A DNA stretch of 64,000 bases, from contig JAZBRI010000011.1 in the NCBI GenBank assembly GCA_036874045.1, positions 12,158,501-12,222,500 of the forward strand, given 5' to 3'. Below are positions 58,118 through 64,000 of this stretch, piece after piece. The DNA is from Cymodocea nodosa. Its lineage: Eukaryota > Streptophyta > Magnoliopsida > Alismatales > Cymodoceaceae. The notes under the pieces are model-generated. The model was not told the origin of the DNA and did not search any database. It saw only the letters and a program-made list of their open reading frames with translations. Position 1 is the stretch's first letter; each line of letters starts with the position of its first letter. A program made the translations under genes and the position numbers.

Positions 58118-59922
58118 ATCGGAGGAAAACACGCTGTGTTGGGGATGATTTCTTTCCATCTTCAAAACGCCGCTTTCGTTCCTTCTGCTTTTTATGGTAG
58201 TCTTGGACTCTTCCAACCTTAATTCTCTCTTTGCTTCCACGAAATATACTGTAAGTGATAAGACCCTTGAACTCTGGACAATAATAAGACCATTATGAAA
58301 AATAACTTTCTTCGTTTGCACAATTTTTGTCTAAATCGAAGTGGGCTGTTGTTCTTGTAAACTCATTTTTCGTATGTATCTCAACAAACTTGAGTTATGT
58401 TTATCCAGATTCTCCTTAGAATTTTGTTTTTGTTTTTAGTTTATCCAGATGGTCACTGGGGTGATTCTTCTTTTGCGTGTTAGGTGAATAAGCAGTGTTT
58501 GAGAAGAATAATAAACTTACCTTAATGGGATATACTTAACCGAAAGGACTTGAATGGGAGCTTGGTTTGGTGTGGTGTGTATTTGGGAAGAATGTATGCT
58601 ACCTTCAGTTAGTGCCTACGTACTTTCAGGCATCGTTATTGTACTTTGCACCCAGAATTTTTAAAAATTAACATCTCATGGGATAATATTTTCTCAGTTT
58701 TTTCATGAACCAACTTACATCTAAACTAAAGTATAGATCTTGCTTTTATGAAAGTTGAGAACCAATGGATGTATTCAAAATGTGTTTGGTTTAAGTACTT
58801 ATTTTTATAAAATTTGAATCTGTAATTTTAAACATAACCTTGGAGTCGAATTGTGAGCAAAGTTTTTCAACAACTAGACGCTTGAATAAACCAAAAAACC
58901 TACCAACATGAGTTTTACCAACGATGTTTTTCAGCATTTAAAAGTTGATTTTGCTTGATTCGTAAGCAACCGTACTGTAATCAGCCAAATAACTGCAAAC
59001 AATTATATATTTCCATCATTTGGCCATAAAAACGCTTTGTTCTGCTTTTGTGCAAAGGATAAAAGTTTATTTCGTTCAAAGATGTCAGATTATGAATATG
59101 TATACAACCAACTTAAATTACATAATTCAAAATAAATGATTGCCGCCTGCGGGATTTGTTAAGATCAATAAATAACCTGGCAAGACACTTGTTAAGATCT
59201 TCAGAATCAAAATTTTCAACGACTACTAAATTCTACGAAATAATTTCAACTTTTTTATTACTATCATGTAATCCCATCCAATTAAAATTTGTCACCATAA
59301 TGATTATATGTTCTCCATTATGTACAATCTAAAATGCCATATGCAAAAGAAAAGATCTTAAACTCAAAATCTAATAAAAAACAATACAACCAACAAAAAG
59401 ACTAGAAATAATTACGTCAGAACTGAAGAGTCATTTGTTAACACCTCAATTTACGAAATTCATTCACCGTTTAATACAAGTTAAAGAACTTTCTAATTCA
59501 ACAAATGGAAAACATAACTTACTTTCATATGTAACGTAAGAATAGTAATTACCAAACTCTACCAATGCAAACCGTATGAAACTTGGCAATGATTACAGTT
59601 AAATGGGAATAAATACTTATATGATATTAAGGGAATGACGAACACTGGATCCAATAACAATCTATGTTAACGGCAACAAACTGAAATAAAAATAAAGACA
59701 GGCCGTTACAAACAGGTACTAAAAAAATAGTCAGATTTTGAATCGCTGCTGTTTCGAATTAAAACTAAGCAATCTCTGGGAACACCACCGCACCGCAGAT
59801 CACGTTTTTATCGTAAATTATAAAAGTAGACAAACAAAACTTCACATGGAACACAGTCGTCTGATAAAGGAATACACTTCCATGGGGCGTTGAAGGGTGG
59901 CAACAAACTACTTGGGACGGAG
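58118..59922. other. Intergenic DNA between convergent genes
   Basis: The first part should contain the 3' UTR of the small membrane protein gene, and 59700-59922 that of RPSA on the minus strand. The rest is AT-rich. No gene or recognisable element was seen. Confidence 0.5.
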
Positions 59923-62591
<2,669 letters not shown>

Positions 62592-62684
62592 GGCTGGTTG
62601 GTGTGGTGGCTGCGTCCGTTCTCTCTCTGTCGTCTCTCTAGGGTTTGGGATCGAGACTACAGAGCGACGGCGCCGGCGCCCACG

Positions 62685-62693
62685 ATTTAAATA
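62685..62693 (-). promoter_or_regulatory. TATA box of RPSA
   Basis: TATTTAAAT on the minus strand, 94-102 bp upstream of the RPSA start codon, is followed by a GC-rich leader containing the CTAGAGAG/TCTCTC pyrimidine-type region common in ribosomal protein transcripts. Confidence 0.6.
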
Positions 62694-62715
62694 CGAGGAC
62701 GAGACATGAAGAGAG

Positions 62716-62789
62716 TAGGGTTACAGTTCAGTATATGGCTGAGGCGGCCCAGTGGCTATAGGCCGAGAAGGCCGAGAGCCTCCGGCCCA
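62716..62789 (-). promoter_or_regulatory. Telo-box and site II motifs of the RPSA promoter
   Basis: On the minus strand a telo-box (AACCCTA, 62716-62722) lies about 25 bp upstream of the TATA box, and two TGGGCC site II elements lie at 62746-62751 and 62784-62789. The combination of telo-box and site II motifs is well known from plant ribosomal-protein gene promoters and fits the downstream gene. Confidence 0.7.
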
Positions 62790-62810
62790 GATAATTGGTC
62801 ATAACGCCTC

Positions 62811-62815
<5 letters not shown>

Positions 62816-62853
<38 letters not shown>
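62816..62853. repeat. (TA)19 microsatellite
   Basis: Uninterrupted AT/TA run directly upstream of the RPSA site II motifs. It marks the switch from the GC-rich promoter to AT-rich intergenic DNA. Confidence 0.95.
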
Positions 62854-62856
<3 letters not shown>

Positions 62857-64000
62857 GGAAAATATTTAAATGCTTACTTATCATTAAGAATTTCCATAAT
62901 TATCTATATGTTATGGAAAAAATCATATTTACGTGCATGCCATTGAAAATTTTTCAATCTTATGAAAATATTCTTCCGATTAAGTAGTTTCGTCACAAAA
63001 TAAATATAACGTCTCTTTAATATTTTATAATTAATATTTAATAAGTCACTAAGTAATTTATCCATCTAACAAATTAAATAAAATAAATATTACAATAAAA
63101 TCAAAATAGTTCCCATGCTTATGTAATTGCAATGTGAGGGAGATGGCAACCCAGTGCCCAAGGCAAAAGGTGAAAAGCAAGGAGAGAGAAGTAGAAAAAT
63201 TCTGAAAAAAAATGCATGCCTAATAACGGTATATTTATTCAACCAGACAATAATGTAATCAAATACTACAAAAACCATAATCCCAATAAAAATTACAATA
63301 TTGATAACATGCTTCGTATATGCCGTATATATTCCAATCATATTATTAAATAGTGAAAATTTAAAATGTTGACATGTGTATTTAATACCATTGTAGGGAG
63401 TGTTGGTATTTCAAGAAAAATATCAGAAAAAGTTTTCCGAATTTAAAGACATTTGTGCTGTCAAAAAAATAAAAAACATTTTCCTACGTTTATTGTAAAA
63501 AATCACCTTAAACTATTTTTTTTTTTTACATTCACCCATTCGCAAATTTATAATACTATTACTATAATAAATAAGTTCAAATTAACTGAAATTATTTTAA
63601 TTATTTATTATACACATACTATTATTCTAACAAACAAATACTATTCCTGAATTTCTGCTCTTATAATTTTTGGCATAAATGACTCAAAAAAAAAACATTC
63701 ACCCATGGTGCCCTGCTATGCTACAATCGGAGAACAAGAAGCAAACTAATTAAAAATTTCTTAAATTTAAAAATCTCAAACATCCTAATTTTTTAGCTCT
63801 ACAAATGGTACTCAATTTCCTTCTCAAGATAGATATTTTATTTTCCAACCTTTTAACTTAGAATTTATTTTATCAATAACAGGAGTCTAATGCAAGAGAG
63901 GTTTTTTTTGAAACGAAGAGAAAGTCTTAAGTATGAAATAGGAAAAAAGGTAGGTAGAACAACTAAGTATTTCACTGTAAGGAATAATGACGTTCTTTCT
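62854..64000. other. AT-rich intergenic DNA to the window end
   Basis: No convincing coding region, RNA gene or mobile element was recognised. Only short chance open frames occur. Confidence 0.5.

Overview
This window is nuclear DNA of a flowering plant. The genes have several introns with GT/AG borders, the coding exons and two 5' exons are GC-rich against very AT-rich introns and spacers, and the mobile elements are typical plant families (Ty1/copia, a plant LINE, hAT, PIF/Harbinger, Tourist-like MITE, Au-like SINE, a miniature LTR element). The GC-rich 5' exons could suggest a non-grass monocot, but that is a weak inference. All exon borders below were assigned by eye from reading frame, splice signals and remembered family conservation.

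Layout. 1-12060: the 5' part of a ubiquitin-specific protease of the UBP5 type (minus strand, exons 1-6, ending just after the catalytic Cys box). Its last visible intron holds a Ty1/copia relic and a short LTR, and the downstream catalytic exons are not in the window. 14219-28110: a SUMO cluster. Two complete SUMO genes lie in direct 3.3-kb duplicates (14381-17552 and 23230-26348), separated by a roughly 3-kb AT-rich satellite-like array, a decayed hAT transposase and a GC-rich island. Beyond the second copy lie two broken SUMO exon-1 fragments in inverted orientation and an inverted piece of SUMO intron 1. 28156-39077: a NOC2/REBELOTE-type ribosome-biogenesis gene whose first exon is not found. 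Its 6-kb intron contains a LINE that is itself split by a 2.7-kb PIF/Harbinger-like element.

40142-62591: a more ordinary gene-dense stretch. It holds a RING-finger protein (minus), an X8-domain GPI-anchored callose-binding-like protein (minus), the chloroplast 15-cis-zeta-carotene isomerase Z-ISO (minus, complete), a small secreted Cys-rich protein of the DUF7866 type (minus), a 78-residue single-pass membrane protein (plus) and the cytosolic ribosomal protein SA/uS2 (minus, complete). The last 1.4 kb is AT-rich with no gene seen.

The genes do not form a pathway or operon. Two of them (UBP, SUMO) belong to ubiquitin-family modification and two (NOC2, RPSA) to ribosome production, which is probably coincidental. 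I found no convincing wholly new system. The most informative locus is the SUMO duplication with its satellite array, inverted fragments and the 5'-truncated neighbour NOC2. The next most informative is the unusual exon-5 splice junction in the UBP gene.
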